From the NCBI GenBank assembly GCA_000729835.1, contig JFHB01000151.1:1-64000 (forward strand): 64,000 bases of DNA, in the 5' to 3' direction. The position numbers and the translations under genes are program-made. The stretch is from Atkinsonella hypoxylon. Lineage: Eukaryota > Ascomycota > Sordariomycetes > Hypocreales > Clavicipitaceae. This document shows positions 35,916-48,313 of this stretch, in pieces. Positions within the stretch are counted from its first letter, which is position 1; the number at the start of each line of letters is the position of its first letter. The notes under the pieces were generated by a model. It did not search any database. It worked only from the letters and a program-made list of their open reading frames with translations, and was not told where the DNA came from.

Positions 35916-38900
35916 TTTTACTATACTTTTACTAGGTTTATTATTAAATTAAGCGTTCTTTTACTATAACTTAAATTAATTTAGTGCCTCTATATTAAGG
36001 AAGTTCTTTAGTAGTTTCTATATAGGTTAAATAAACTCTACTTACTTAATAAGCACTTAATAGTATTTCCTTTAGCTTAAGGTATTTTTAGCAGCTAGAA
36101 TTTTCTTTACTTTATACTTCTTAAGGAATAGATTAATATTTATTATAATTAGCTTAAAACTAGGCCTTAAGTTTACTAATTACTAAAAAGGTAAAAGGTT
36201 TATTGCTACTTACTTAATAAGATTAATATAGAAGACTAGGTAAATTTCTAGCAAAATATTTAGCTTTATAGTTAAAGGTATTAGTATATCTATAACTATA
36301 TACTTTACTATAACCTAATTAAGCTTCTAACTTAAGTAGTTTATTTTAATATAATAGAGTGTTAGTTAAACTAAGTTCTCTACCTTATACTATTCTACTA
36401 GCTTATAGCTTCTATTTAACTGCTTTTACTGCCTTTACTAGGTAAAGTTAATTATAGCTTAAGTAATATTTATACTCTTCTATAGCTATTTAAGGAACGC
36501 TAAAGTCTACCTTTTTTATAAGACTTAGAACTTCTCTTTATCTATAAGCTTTTAGATAAAGTCTATATTGTACCTATATATTACTTAGTTTAAACTTATA
36601 CTAGTTACTAAGGAATTTCTATTATTAATAGCTAGCTAATATATAGAGAGATATTTAGGTTAGTTAAACTACAAAAAGGTAACTATAATCTATAGAATTA
36701 CTTATACTTCCTAATTAACTCTCTTTATTTTGCTGTTTATCTATAGGTAATAGAATATAGATAGTAATTATTTAATTCTAATAAAGCAATAAAGAGTAGT
36801 CTAAAAGGTGCTTAATTAATCTAAACTGCAGTTAGAGATAATTTATTTTAGAAACCTATAAAACTATTACTAATAATGCTTAAACTACTAAGTATATTTC
36901 TTTACCTCTATAGAGGTTATTGCCTTTAACTATATATACTTTAAAAGTTAATTAGTAATAACTATTAAGTAAAAGAGTATAGCTTAGTTTAGCGCTAGTA
37001 GATCTATTATAAAATCTATAGAGATCTATAACTAATACTTATTTAGCGCTAGAATAGATTGTAAGAGGCCTTACTACAACCTTTTACTCTTCTAGCTACT
37101 ATAATAGTAGTAGTTTTAGATGTACTAAGCAATATCTTAGAACAGCCTATTTTAGTAATAGTTATATATTAATGCTTAAAATATAGTATTTTATCCTAAG
37201 TAGCTTAATATTAGTAACTTATATATTCTATATATTAGTATAGTAGTTAATAGCTTATACTTAAGGACCTAGAGGTAGCTCTAGTAGATTAGCACTCTTT
37301 ATATATTAAGAGTGTAGTCTACAATCTATTCTTATATCTTTACCTTTAATAGAAACCTTCTCTCTCCCTTTTAGACTATATTTAACCTTATTAAGTATAT
37401 TAAGTCTTTCTATACTTCTTAGTTCTATAAGCTCTATAAGTATTTATTTAAGAACAGCGTTATTCTAGCTAGCACCTATAAAGCTATAGTTAGTTAACTT
37501 TTTAGCGTTACTTTACTAGCTATTTCTACTTTAATATTCTCTATAACTTCCTTCTTCTCTTTATCTCTATAGAGAGCGCTTAAGCAGCTAATAGAGAGAG
37601 GCTAGAGAATCTAGCCTATTTACAGCATTACTCTATCTTAATTCTACTCTTATTATAATAATACATTTAGTTGCTCTACCTATAGCTCTAGGCAGTATTA
37701 TAGGTAGTAGTTAAAGAGGGAGAAGAGCTCTACCTACTTAGCTTAGCGCTTAAAGATCTTTTATAGAAATATAAAGTATTCTAGATTCTTATAGTTTATA
37801 AGAATTATAAAAAGGTATACTACTTTCTATAACTCTACTACTTAGGCTTTAAGGCAAGATATTATTGCTAAAAGCTCCTTATTATAAATAGTATAGTTAC
37901 ATTAAGCTAAAGATAACCTAGCTAAATAGTATACTATAGGCTGCAGTACGCTAGCTTTATTATATTAGAATAAATAGCTACTAAGGGCCTCTTTTAAGTA
38001 ATTAGCCTTTACTACTATATTCTTCTTAGGGTTCTACTAAGCTAAAACTAGGTATAAAGTAAAAGCCTCCTTAAGCCTTATAAATAACCTCTTATATTTC
38101 TCTATTTACTAGAATAGAACTTCTTTCTTTATTAAGCTAACTAGAAGCTTTATAATATTTAAGAAATTTAATATAAAGTTACAGTAGAAGTTTATAAATC
38201 TAAGGAAGCTTTATACCCCTTATAACTTAGTAGAAGCTTACTACTTTTAAATAGCTATAATCTTCTTTAGATTTAGGTATATCTCCCTTTTTACTATAAC
38301 TATAAAGCTAAGGTATTTAACTTTAGTTATAGTAAAGCAGTATTTCTTAAGATTTAAGTGTAGCTTTACTAACTATAACTTTTTTAGTATTCCTTATACC
38401 TTATATATATAGTTTTTCCTAGAACCTTTAGTGTAAATAAGGATATTATCTAAATAAGTAGTTATATAATCTCTAAGGGCCTCTTTTAGCACACTATTAA
38501 TATATTGTTAAAATATAGCTAGAGCCTCTACTAACCTAAAGGGGTAAACTAGCTATTTAAAGAGGCTAAACTAGGTATAAAACGCTATAAGGTGCTCCTT
38601 ACTGTTTACTATCTAGATTCTATAGAAAGCTAACTATATATTTAGTTTAGTAAACTAATGTACCTTTAATAATAACTTAAGCGTCTTCTTTATTAAGGGG
38701 AGTAGGTAATAGTTCTATTCTATAATCTTATTAAGAGCTTAATAATTAATATAGAATTACTATTCTTTATTTAGCTTTTTAGCTAAAAGAATAGATACTA
38801 CTGCTAAAAAGGAGCTAGCTTAGATTTATTCTTTATCTATTAGGTTTATTACTTACCTCTTAATTTCTAATAAATAGTTCTATAGTATATTATATAGTAG

Positions 38901-40839
38901 AGCCTACAGCAGTAATAGTAAGAAGCTATTTAGCTGCTGTTTTAGCCTAATATAGTAATCTAGCCTCTCTTTATATAGTAAAAGGCCTTAGGCTTTCTCT
39001 TCTTTAAAAAGATTATAAAAGTTCTTTAATTTAAGTAGCAGTATTAGTAGATTAAGGCCTTTTAGAGATATTTATAATAATAATATAGAGGTAATTTCCT
39101 AAAAGCTTATAGTAATAAAATATATAGCAACCTCTTAGCTCTTGCTCTATTTTATTAAGGCGCTATAAACTACTGCTAACATTAGCCTTATTAGGTCCTT
39201 AACGCCTTAAGCTTTTACTACTTAAATTATAAGGCCTTTAGCCTTACCTACTAATAGGCTTTAGCTAGTAGCGTTAAGGATAATTTTATTATAGGCTAAC
39301 TATAGGCTCTTAAAGATATAATCTTAGGTTAAGCCTAGGATTATATAGGCTACTACTAGAAAGACCTAGCTGTTAATATTTACCTATAAGTAAACTAAAG
39401 AAGTAATTAAGGCGCTTCTTTAGTAGCTATTATAGAATTACTATTTAATCTTTACTGCTGTTTATACTATTCTTTTATATAGTAATAGAATCTACTTTAG
39501 GCTAAGGTATTACACTAAACTCTTACTTATTGCAGTAAAGTAGTTATACTTACTATCTATTTATATATTATAGAATAATAGTTAGTTAAAGAGTATAGAG
39601 ATAAAGAATAGTAATATATTTATTTTCTTAGTTATCTCTCTATATTCTTCTTTTAGCTGCTTATTAAGTAAGGGTTATTACATTATTTATATTACTTTTA
39701 CCTCTATACTAAGCTTAAGGCTAAGGGTAAGCCTTTTTTTAACTTATTAAAGTCCTTTTTCTATATATTATTTATTACTACTGCCTATACACTAGTTAAC
39801 TCTAGCTTATATTCTGCTAGTTACTATCTACATCCTTAAATATAGTGTTAAAACAACCTACACTAAAAGTATTACCTCTTTTAGCAGCGTTTTTTAAGTT
39901 TAGCCTTAAATATCTACTTTACTTATAGAGTATTTTTATCTAGTTATCTTACTTTAGATTTCTTTACGCTCTTTTTTTATCTCTATTAAGTTTCTATAGT
40001 GTTAACCTTAATTATCTTAGTATTGCTATTCTAGGGCCCTTTAGAGCTAAAGCTGCATTTTAGCTAGTGTTATTCCTTAATGTAATACAACTTAAGGTCT
40101 AGTGTAATACTATAGTAGCACTTTACTGCCTAAAGGTAGTTATAATAGAGGATATCTCTCTTTACACTATAATCCCTTATTTCTTTATTAAGCGCTGTTT
40201 ATAACTTAGCTAACTTTACGCTATTATTTTAGTTAGCCCCTTTTGCTAATACAATTTTCTCCTTAAAATAAATATAGAATTCTATAAACTACTTATTATT
40301 ACTCTATTAAAGCTAATTAAGCTTAATTAGAGCTTAGTTCTACTAGTAAGGATCTATAAAGACTAATTTTAAGTAATTAAAGAACCTCTATATATTATAT
40401 CCTCTTACTTTACCTACTTTATAATAGGCAGCTACTCTCTACTAAACCTTAGGCAATAAGCTTTAGTATAGATAGTACTACTAGTTCTATATTATGCCTA
40501 TAAAGGCACTATTAGCCTAGAGCTTTTAGGTAATTGCTATTTACTAGGCCTAAAAGCTCTATTTATTTCTATTATAAGGGTTTACTATAGGTAAAGGCTT
40601 CTATTTAAGCTCCTTTAGCTACTAGCTTACTACAGCTTAAAGCTGCTTCTCTTTCTATATATAGTTTATTATAAAGTGTTGTAGTTCCTTTATCTATAGA
40701 GATTAGCTCTTAACTAATTTATAAAGTACTGCAATTTCTGCTGCTTTCTAGCTAATTTCTGCTGTATCTTTCTCTACCTCTCTATAGAGGTTAAAAGAGT
40801 GCTTAAGCTAGCTAGCTAAGCCCTTATTGCTATAACTAA
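35916..40839 (-). pseudogene. gag-pol: Gypsy-B#2 Gag-Pol remnant with chromodomain
   Basis: Positions follow from alignment with Gypsy-B#1. Gag is at about 39400-40839, RT at about 38280-39040 with its catalytic region near 38450-38480, RNase H at about 37650-38220, integrase at about 36340-37360 and the chromodomain at about 35970-36130. Stops of RIP type occur every few codons in all parts. Same family as #1, #3 and #4. Confidence 0.8.
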
Positions 40840-40885
40840 ACAATATTGTTCTTGCTAGTGTTCTATCTATAGGATAATTATAGTA

Positions 40886-41210
40886 TATAATAGACTAACC
40901 TAGTAGCTACTGCTAACTAGCGTCTATAATAGAAACTATAATTATAGAGGGAAAAGGAGGAAGAGAGAGAAGGAACTAGAAGCCTCTCTATACCTCTATA
41001 CTATATATTTAGGGGTAGGTTTATCCCCTTAGAAGCCCCTTTTAGTATATACTCTATAGCTAAGGTCCTCTCTCTAGGGCTTAGTGAAGTTTAGCTAACC
41101 CCTAAACGAATGCGGCTTGCTTCTATCCCTTTACCTATATAGATCTCTGTCCCTCTCCTGCTGTCCTCTCTCTACTGAAAGACCTAAGCCTAAGGCTCGA
41201 GTCTATAACA
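40886..41210 (-). repeat. Gypsy-B#2 5' LTR (325 bp)
   Basis: The inner (left) end is RIP-changed (TATAATAGACTAACC). The outer (right) end is not (CTCTCCTGCTGTCCTCTC, then GGCTCGAGTCTATAACA). Confidence 0.93.
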
Positions 41211-41214
41211 AAAG

Positions 41215-43290
41215 AGCCTAAATTCTTCCTTATAAGCGTTAACTTTAAAGAATAAATGCTTACTAGGGTTATAGTGCTATAGAACAGTGTTTTTATTAAG
41301 GTATACCTTTACCTCTTACAATGCCTTCTCTTCCTTAGGTTTTAGCGAAAACGTTGCTTCTTAGGCTTTCTTTTAGTGCATTAGTTTTAGTAAACTATTA
41401 GCTAAGCCTTTCTTGTAAAGCTCTTGCAGTAAAGTAGTCTTTTGTTTCTATAGTAAGTAAATTTATATATTAAACTACAGAATACTTTTCTATAAAAAGC
41501 TAGCTATACTAATAAAGGTCTTTAGATTTATAAGATCTACTAGAAACTTAAGTTTTTAAAAAGCTTTTAGCCTATTATTTATATTAGTAATTCTATTGCT
41601 ATTAACAATAAAACCTAACAGCTAAATAGCTAAGTAGCCTATAAATAACTTCTTTATAGCTATTATTAACTTATTTTTCTTTAGGATTAATAAGACTATA
41701 TTAAGGTATATAAGGTAGTCTTTAGTAGAGTTAAAGAATATAATAATGTTATTAATATAGATTTATATAAAATACTAATGCTTTTAAAATAATTAGTCTA
41801 TATACTATTAAGTAAAAGCTAATATATTCTTAAAGCCTATAAGCGCTATATTTAATACTTTTAATCCTTATTTTAATATTACTACTATATAAGATTAATG
41901 CTCTTATCTTATAGGAAGCTAGTAGAAAAACCCTAATATATTAAAGAGTAAAAACATCTTCTTACTATATATATCTACTATAATATTTAATTAATCTAGT
42001 AGGGAGTATACATCTAGTATTACTATACTATTAAGCAGCCTTATATTAACTACAACTTATTCTTTCCTTTCTATTAAGGTTTTAATCTACACTATAAAGG
42101 CTAGGTAGGCTATAGCTGCTAAGTTGTTTAAATATAATATCTTTCTACTTAAATGCAGCTTATTATAAACCTTATTTAGTTTAGCTTTATCTTTAGCTCC
42201 TAGTAGGTAGATTTAAATAGGTTTTAGCTGCTTCTACTATCTATCTACTAGATCTACTCTTATATACTAGTCTTTAGGTATAGGAACAATACCTCTATTA
42301 CAATAAATATTGTATTTATCTATTAAGTTAATAAGTTTAGCTATAATATCTAGGTTTAAGTTTTCTACCTTAACCTTATATTTATTATAGATATATAGTA
42401 TATCCTTAGGACAAGAGATTCTATATATAAAGATACTATTATTAACTTTTTTAGGGTTAAATCTACTACTATTACTTTCTTTCTATATTTTATAATCTTC
42501 TGTAGGCAATAAACTATTATTAGGTGCAATATCCTTAGAAAAATATATATATAAATTAAATAGGTTTATAATTATATAGTTAGCCTTAAGCCCTTTATTA
42601 TACTAAAGATAAGCAACCTTTTAATTTTTCTAGATTATAATAAATTTATCTAAATAGTTATAGGCTACTATTTATTCTTAGTTAGTTATACTAAGCAATA
42701 TATCTAGGATAAAGTTAAATTTTAAGTATATATAATAAGCAGTAGCCTTTTTATTAGCTAGTACTTTCTTTTATTTAACTAGAATATACTCCTATAATTT
42801 TAGCGGAATTATTATAGCTTATACTGCTGTTATATTCTAATATAGAATCTTTAAAATTAGCTAGAAGATATCTATTTCTACAACTATATTATAAATAGAC
42901 CTAATAGTAGCCCTAGAGCAGATAAAATTAATTTTAACACTATAATTATAGAGGAAGGTTAAACCTAGAAGGAGCTTTAGCTTTAAGTTACTTATTACAT
43001 TAGCTATAACTATAAAATAGCTAGTTATAGGCACACTATATATAGATCTAAAGATATAGAAGTTAAATGTAGCTATCTTAGAGATATAGAAGAACAATTG
43101 CACTTTAGTAACTAGTTTTAGCTCTATTTTTGCCTATTTTATATTCTAACTAAACTAAGTTAACTATACTTTATTAACTAGCACTAAAGAGGTTTTAGTA
43201 TTTAGGTAGATTTAATGCAATAGTTCTTTATTATAGAATTAAATAGGAATCTTTAGGAAGGAATTTAACTTTAAAATGCTAAATTTAATA
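41215..43290 (-). pseudogene. pol: Gypsy-C Pol remnant: protease, RT, RNase H start
   Basis: Minus-strand coding. The protease region is at about 42850-43250, including an open stretch at 42861-43103. RT follows at about 41600-42300, with its catalytic motif YINN at 41748-41759 where YIDD is expected, both Asp-to-Asn. The RNase H start is cut at 41211-41214 by Gypsy-B#2. The frame is nearly continuous from 43250 to 41220 with RIP stops. The Tyr-Val-x-Arg-Gln-Ile-Asp pattern before the catalytic site is the usual one of the fungal gypsy group. Non-functional. Confidence 0.78.
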
Positions 43291-45809
43291 AGCTATAGCC
43301 TTATAACTACTTTAACTACTTACTCTATCTAGATTCCTTATAAATCCTTTTAGTTTACCTTTATTTAAACCTTTTTCTTTTACTTTTCTTTACTTTTAGT
43401 AAAATAGGTTTTAATAAAGTTAGATTCTAGGCTAGTTAGTAGTTCCTTAGTATTAACTATTTCTTCTTTTTCTATTAGCTAGTATCTATAGCTTTTAAGG
43501 TACTTCTTATAGTCTTTTTAGTTAAATTTATCTTTAAACGTTATTATATAGGTATATTCCTTATTATTCTATAGTAGGCTTTATTATTAAAAACGTTAAA
43601 GCTACTAAGAATACTATAGCTTTAGCTAATAATTCTAGCTAGCCCCTAAATTCTAGTTCTACTAAAGCTAGAGTTACTACTCTCTTAGCAGCTAATTCCC
43701 TTAGTTTTATAGTAGATATTAAGTATAATTATTCTAGTAATTTTTATAGAATAGAGGTTAGAACTAAAATTAACTATTGCTTTTATTCTAGTTAGCTTAG
43801 TTACCTTAAGCTACTTTATTGTTTTTAAAGTTCTTACTATTAAATTTACTTTAAGTGTAGTAAGTATTAGTACCTTCTTTATAGTCTTCTAACTTTTATT
43901 GTTTTTCTAAATCCTTAAGGCATTCTTATAGATCTTTAACCTTATTATTTACTATAGTAATATATATAGATCTTAGGTCTTTTACTGTTAAAATTAAGTA
44001 TAGCTATTATAATTCTAGGTATAGCTTATAATAGAGTCTTAAAAGGAGCTAAAGATTAGTAGTTTTACTATTTATATAAATATATTAAAATACTCTAAAG
44101 GTAAATTCTCTAAATAATTTTTCTTTAATTATATTTTACTCTATAAACTTAGCTAAATCTAGCTATATTATTGCATTCTAGATCTATATACTAAATTCTT
44201 TATAGATAGCAGTATAAATAGAGTTTAAACTGCTAAAAATAGCTGTTTTTTTATAGTAATCTAGATGCTACTTATACTATATTAATATATTCTCTTTAAA
44301 GAGGGTCTAGAGCTTAATGTAAATAGCTTCTTAGGCGTTAATTACACTATAGCTATAGTAGTCTTTAATAGCTTAGATCTATAGCTCTATATTATAGAAA
44401 ATAGTGTGCTTTTCTTTATATAAAATTAGCTTATAAATATTTCTATTGTTAAAGGGTTTAAAGTAATTAATATTAGTAATCTTCTATATAGAATCTATTT
44501 ATTCCTTAAGGGTTTAAAACTATATATTACTTTAGTTATTCTATTTCTAATGTAGATTTAGCCTTTTATCTACTAGATTTAGCTAAAGATTATTATTTCT
44601 AATATAGTGTAGTACTTATTAATTTATATACTAATATTTAAAGTTACTAAATACTTAATTCTAGTCTTTTTTAGTATCTTAGCTTTTCTTAGCTTTACTA
44701 TTGTAGTATTGCTTTAATAAATTCTTTAGAAATTATAGTAGCTTTTATTCTTTTAGAAAAGTACTAAAGTGTTTAAGGTATCTCTATATTATATAGTTTC
44801 TTTTACTTAAGAGTTACTTTTAACTCTACTTCTAGTTTTAGTTATCTTTTAGGGGTAAGTAAGAATTAAAAGCCCTTTACCTATAATCCTTAAGCTAAGA
44901 GCCTTATTAGGTATAGTATTATTTATTATATTTATCTTAAGGCTTAAGTGTAGTCTCTATCTTTTAGGCTAAGTATTATTACTCTACCTAAAGAGCAGTA
45001 ATTTTATTGTTTAATTCTCTTTATAATTTACTAATTTTATTAATTAATTCTTCTCTAATTCTACTAATTTACCTACTAATTTCTACAGAAAAACCTATAA
45101 GCTATTTTAATAAAGAGTTCTCTTTTTTAAGTAAATTTACTGCTTTCTCTACTTTATACTTTAGCCTAAAGGTATAAAACCTTTAGTAGGCCTATAAAAG
45201 CAGTAAGATTTTAGCTAGTTCTTTAATTAGTAAGTTCTTTTTAGCAGTTTAAAGTATATTTAATAGATCTAGGTCCTTAGTAAGTAGTGTAAATCTAGAT
45301 CTCTATACTTACTTTCCTTTAATATTCTAGGTAGAACTAGCACTAGCTTTATAGATAGTGTCTTTTAAGCTATTAAATCTAGATAATCTAGCCTTAGCTT
45401 TTCCTTTTAGCATTACTATTAGTAAATCTATAAGGAGTTTAGTAAATTTAGCCTTATTAATAATTCTATTAACCTACCTTTATATTTACTATACTGTAGA
45501 AGCGTTAATAGTATTTTAGTAAGAAGGTAGTTCTACTAGCTTAGGTTAGTTATATAATTTAAGCTATTTATTAATAAATTTATAGTAAGTAAGATAAAGT
45601 AGTAAGCTTCTTTTCTTCTAAAGTATAAAATCTCTTTTTTAAATCTAAAAATCTAGATTTTAGCAGTAAAATTTATAGAATTAGTATATAGTTTTAAGTT
45701 CTTTATTAGTAAAAGAAATATAGTTTTTTCTACTAAGCTTCTTCTAAAGTTACTCTATCTTAAATATTATAATTTTAGCTTTTTAAGCTTAAGGAGGGTT
45801 AGCAATAAT
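43291..45809 (-). pseudogene. gag: Gypsy-C Gag remnant
   Basis: The 2.5 kb between the 5' LTR and the protease, read on minus. The clearest Gag-like frame, helical and rich in Gln, Lys and Leu, is at about 43990-44480. No intact zinc knuckle could be read. The start codon is not visible, as ATG would read ATA after RIP. The call rests on position and residue pattern. Confidence 0.5.
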
Positions 45810-45829
45810 TAAAAGCAATTGCTACTACT

Positions 45830-46072
45830 TATTACAGTAGGATCTAATATAGGTTTATTAGAAGTAACAATAGGTTGTTAGATTTAATAAATTATATAAA
45901 GATTTATAAGAGGAGTTGTAAGAATTGCTGTAGGGAGCATCTAGAAATAGTATTCTAGTAAATAATAGTTAATTGTTTAATCTAACTACCTAAGTGTTGC
46001 TTCTAACTACTTATACATAATTGCGGTTACGTGCACTAGTGACCTGCGGGTCTGTATGATTATCCCGTAACA
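45830..46072 (-). repeat. Gypsy-C 5' LTR (243 bp)
   Basis: Inner start TATTACAGTAGGATCTAATA is RIP-changed against TGTTACGGTAGGATCCGACA at 28035. Outer end CTGCGGGTCTGTATGATTAT is not. Confidence 0.92.
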
Positions 46073-46651
46073 CTTCTACTGTTCAAAATTTTCAGGGCCT
46101 TTTAGCTTAGCAGCCTCTAGAATAGAGTGGACCTTCTTATTCAACTCTTTTATAGTGCCTTCATTAAAAGTAGGCAGAAAAGTAGCACTATTAAAGGAAC
46201 TAGAAGGTTTAGGGGCTTTAAAAGAGACTTTAGAAGCTCTTTTAGAAGTAACAGGATCTACTACCTTAGAGGGAGACCCTATAGAGAGATTACCTATAGA
46301 TGTAATTATAGTATCTAATTTACTTAGTAAATCAGCTATATTACCTTCATTTTAGCTTTATTTTGCTTCACTATACCTAATAAATCTATTTAGGGTCTCT
46401 TGTTGCTTATCCATTTAAGCTTTTAGATCAGCTTAAACATTATAGACTTGCACTACTCTTTTAGAAGCTAATCTAGCTTCTTTTAGAGCCTTCTTAGCTG
46501 TATAATCTTCTTTATTAGAAGAGGAATCTACTAGCTGAGGGGGGGACCTTACTGGACTAGGAAAGCTAGTAGCAGCTGTAGCTAGTGTACTAGAACCACT
46601 ACCCCGTTTAGGGCTTGTGCTCTTTCCCTTACCTATTCCTTTTAGTGCTAT
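46073..46651 (-). pseudogene. gag: Copia B Gag N-terminus
   Basis: Colinear with 18570-19140 of copia A. The start codon reads ATA (46649-46651), a RIP change of ATG, so translation could not begin as in copia A. The Lys/Gly/Ser-rich N-terminus and the Glu/Lys-rich helix that follows are otherwise kept. The plus strand is partly open here by chance (46155-46355), but that is the antisense of this Gag. Confidence 0.88.
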
Positions 46652-47614
46652 TTTAAGGGTTTTAATAGCTAATTTAACGCTCTTTATAGCTAATTATAGC
46701 CTAAATTACAGTGGAAAAGGTAGTAAATAACAGTAATAACCTCTACTAGATATTAATAGATTGCTCTATTATAGGCCTTAAAGTGCCCTATATCTTCAGA
46801 AATTATACTGAGATTTTTCTCTAATTTCTTTTGTAATAGGTATAACGGGCTCTAAAGGCTGCGTTATATTGCAATCTATATGCGTATACAATTTGTATAG
46901 CAGACCAGATTAACAAGCGGTTGCGAGAGGCACAAAATATAGGTTCTAGCTATTTTTAGCTAAAAAATTTAGGAGATTCTTCTCTAATTAGGTTCTAATA
47001 AATCAGTGGAGACCTAGGCACAGCTAATTTAGGGATATCCAGCTAATTCCTACTTTAAAATCCTAACTAGTAGGATTACCACATAAATTAATTCTGCAAC
47101 TAAAAACACAGGAATATCTGCAACAAGAGCTGTTAGGCGTGCACTACAAATTATAGTATAGCTACTAACAGAGGTGCACAGGGTGCACAATATACAAGAT
47201 AACAGCACAACAACAAGCGATGTAGTGCAGCGCTAAGCTTATTTCTTAATGGAAATAATTGATTAGGCAGTACCTAATAAAACGATTTACAGTGCGAATG
47301 TAATGTATGCAGATATGTATATTTTAATGTTGCGCAACAATAGAACCTAGCTATTGAGAATAGCTTCAAAAGTGTATATACACTAGGTGCATAGAACTAG
47401 TGCAAGAGGCACAGGGTGGGCAGAATGAAAACACTAGTATAGTGGCTAGCGATGTGTGTGCAGCAGGTATTAATAGCTTCCAGCAAGCTACTAATTTTTG
47501 GCAGCGATAGCTGCTAGCGCAGGTCTTAATATAGCTTCTAGTGGGTAATACAGTACACAATAGTAGATTTCAGCGGGCTAACAGCTTGCAGATAGGTCTT
47601 CCGGGCTTATAACC
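46652..47614 (-). other. Copia B leader and primer binding site
   Basis: Equivalent to 17637-18569. The primer site GGTTATAAGCCCGGAAGACC (on minus) is at 47595-47614, next to the 5' LTR. The leader keeps many CA/TG dinucleotides near 47160-47560 and is the least RIP-changed internal stretch of copia B. No gene seen. Confidence 0.65.
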
Positions 47615-48308
47615 TGTTGAAAATAATAGGGATTACAGGACTAGATAGAAGAGGGTAGTGGTCTCTTATATTTAGCACCTGTAATTGCTCTTAGCAATTA
47701 TCACGTAGTAGAAGCAGCAGCGGCCTAAATCAAGCTGTAGTATATAGTATAGATTACGTAGAGGCAGTAGATAACTATAATAATAGTGGTATCTTATATT
47801 AAGAGCGCTGTAATAAATAAGTAAGAGTAGAATCTTAAATCTTTCTAGTCCCTTATAGACTCTCTAACTATATTAGTAGGCTGTAGTCGCTAGAAGGGGC
47901 TTGTAGGCTACTTTATAATTTCCGCAAAAAGATTTACTATATAAAAACAAAAAAATCGACTTACGGCTATATAAACAAGATGCCTACGTGCACAATTTAA
48001 CAAATTCCACTAATAACAAGCAACCCTTATAAGCAACCCTATCCAACAATTATACTATTAAATAGCCCTAATTCTTAGCTTTTAAATAGTATACTTCTTA
48101 AATTTCTACTATTGCTAGTTGTAGAGAAAATCGCAGTTAAAGTTAACTATAGGTTAGGCAACTTTGCCTTAGTTGATTCTAGATGTTTCGCATCTAGTAA
48201 CAGCGATATCTCTACCAAAAATCAACGTAACAAGACCTAATGAGGGTCACGTGATAGAGCAACTAGTAGGCATAAAAATAGGCTATACAGGGTAGCTTAT
48301 TTTTAACA
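47615..48308 (-). repeat. Copia B 5' LTR (694 bp)
   Basis: Colinear with 14616-15309. The outer (right) end keeps TCACGTGA (48247-48254) and the hairpin at 48179-48197. The inner end is RIP-changed. Confidence 0.93.
48179..48197. repeat. Perfect hairpin in the copia LTR
   Basis: Seven-base arms CTAGATG and CATCTAG around a TTTCG loop. In copia A and the solo LTRs the loop varies (GCAAA, TTTTG) but the arms hold. A second small inverted repeat, AATTGC around a short loop, lies near the other LTR end (about 47689-47701). Confidence 0.5.
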
Positions 48309-48313
48309 GATAT

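Larger units (their letters stand above)
33126..41210 (-). mobile_element. Gypsy-B#2: full-length gypsy element inside Gypsy-C
   Basis: 8085 bp, complete with 325-bp LTRs, flanked by AAAG at 33122-33125 and 41211-41214. It interrupts the RNase H region of Gypsy-C. It is the innermost insertion of the main stack, yet its interior is among the most RIP-changed DNA in the window. Confidence 0.95.
28035..46072 (-). mobile_element. Gypsy-C: gypsy element on the minus strand, inside copia B
   Basis: Flanked by CTTCT (28030-28034 and 46073-46077) and bounded by 243-bp LTRs at 28035-28277 and 45830-46072, both with TGTTACGG...CCCGTAACA ends in un-mutated form. Without Gypsy-B#2 (33126-41210 plus AAAG) it is about 9.95 kb, long for a gypsy element. 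Order on minus: Gag, protease, RT, RNase H (split), integrase, then about 2.8 kb with an extra reading frame. Very strongly RIP-changed inside. Confidence 0.92.
14616..48308 (-). mobile_element. Copia B: copia retrotransposon on the minus strand, split twice
   Basis: Bounded by 694-bp LTRs at 14616-15309 (3' LTR) and 47615-48308 (5' LTR), and flanked by GATAT at 14611-14615 and 48309-48313. Removing copia A (16939-24748 plus 5 bp) and Gypsy-C (28035-46072 plus 5 bp) leaves about 7835 bp, close to the 7810 bp of copia A. It sits in the 3' region of Gypsy-B#1. Three blocks of coding sequence remain: 46073-46651, 24754-28034 and 15560-16938, all minus strand. RIP damage is moderate, with far more readable codons than in the gypsy families. 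Confidence 0.93.

Noticed and set aside
47366..47560. Minus-strand 64-codon frame in the copia B leader
   Set aside because: No matching open frame in the equivalent leader of copia A (17655-18569), so it is chance.
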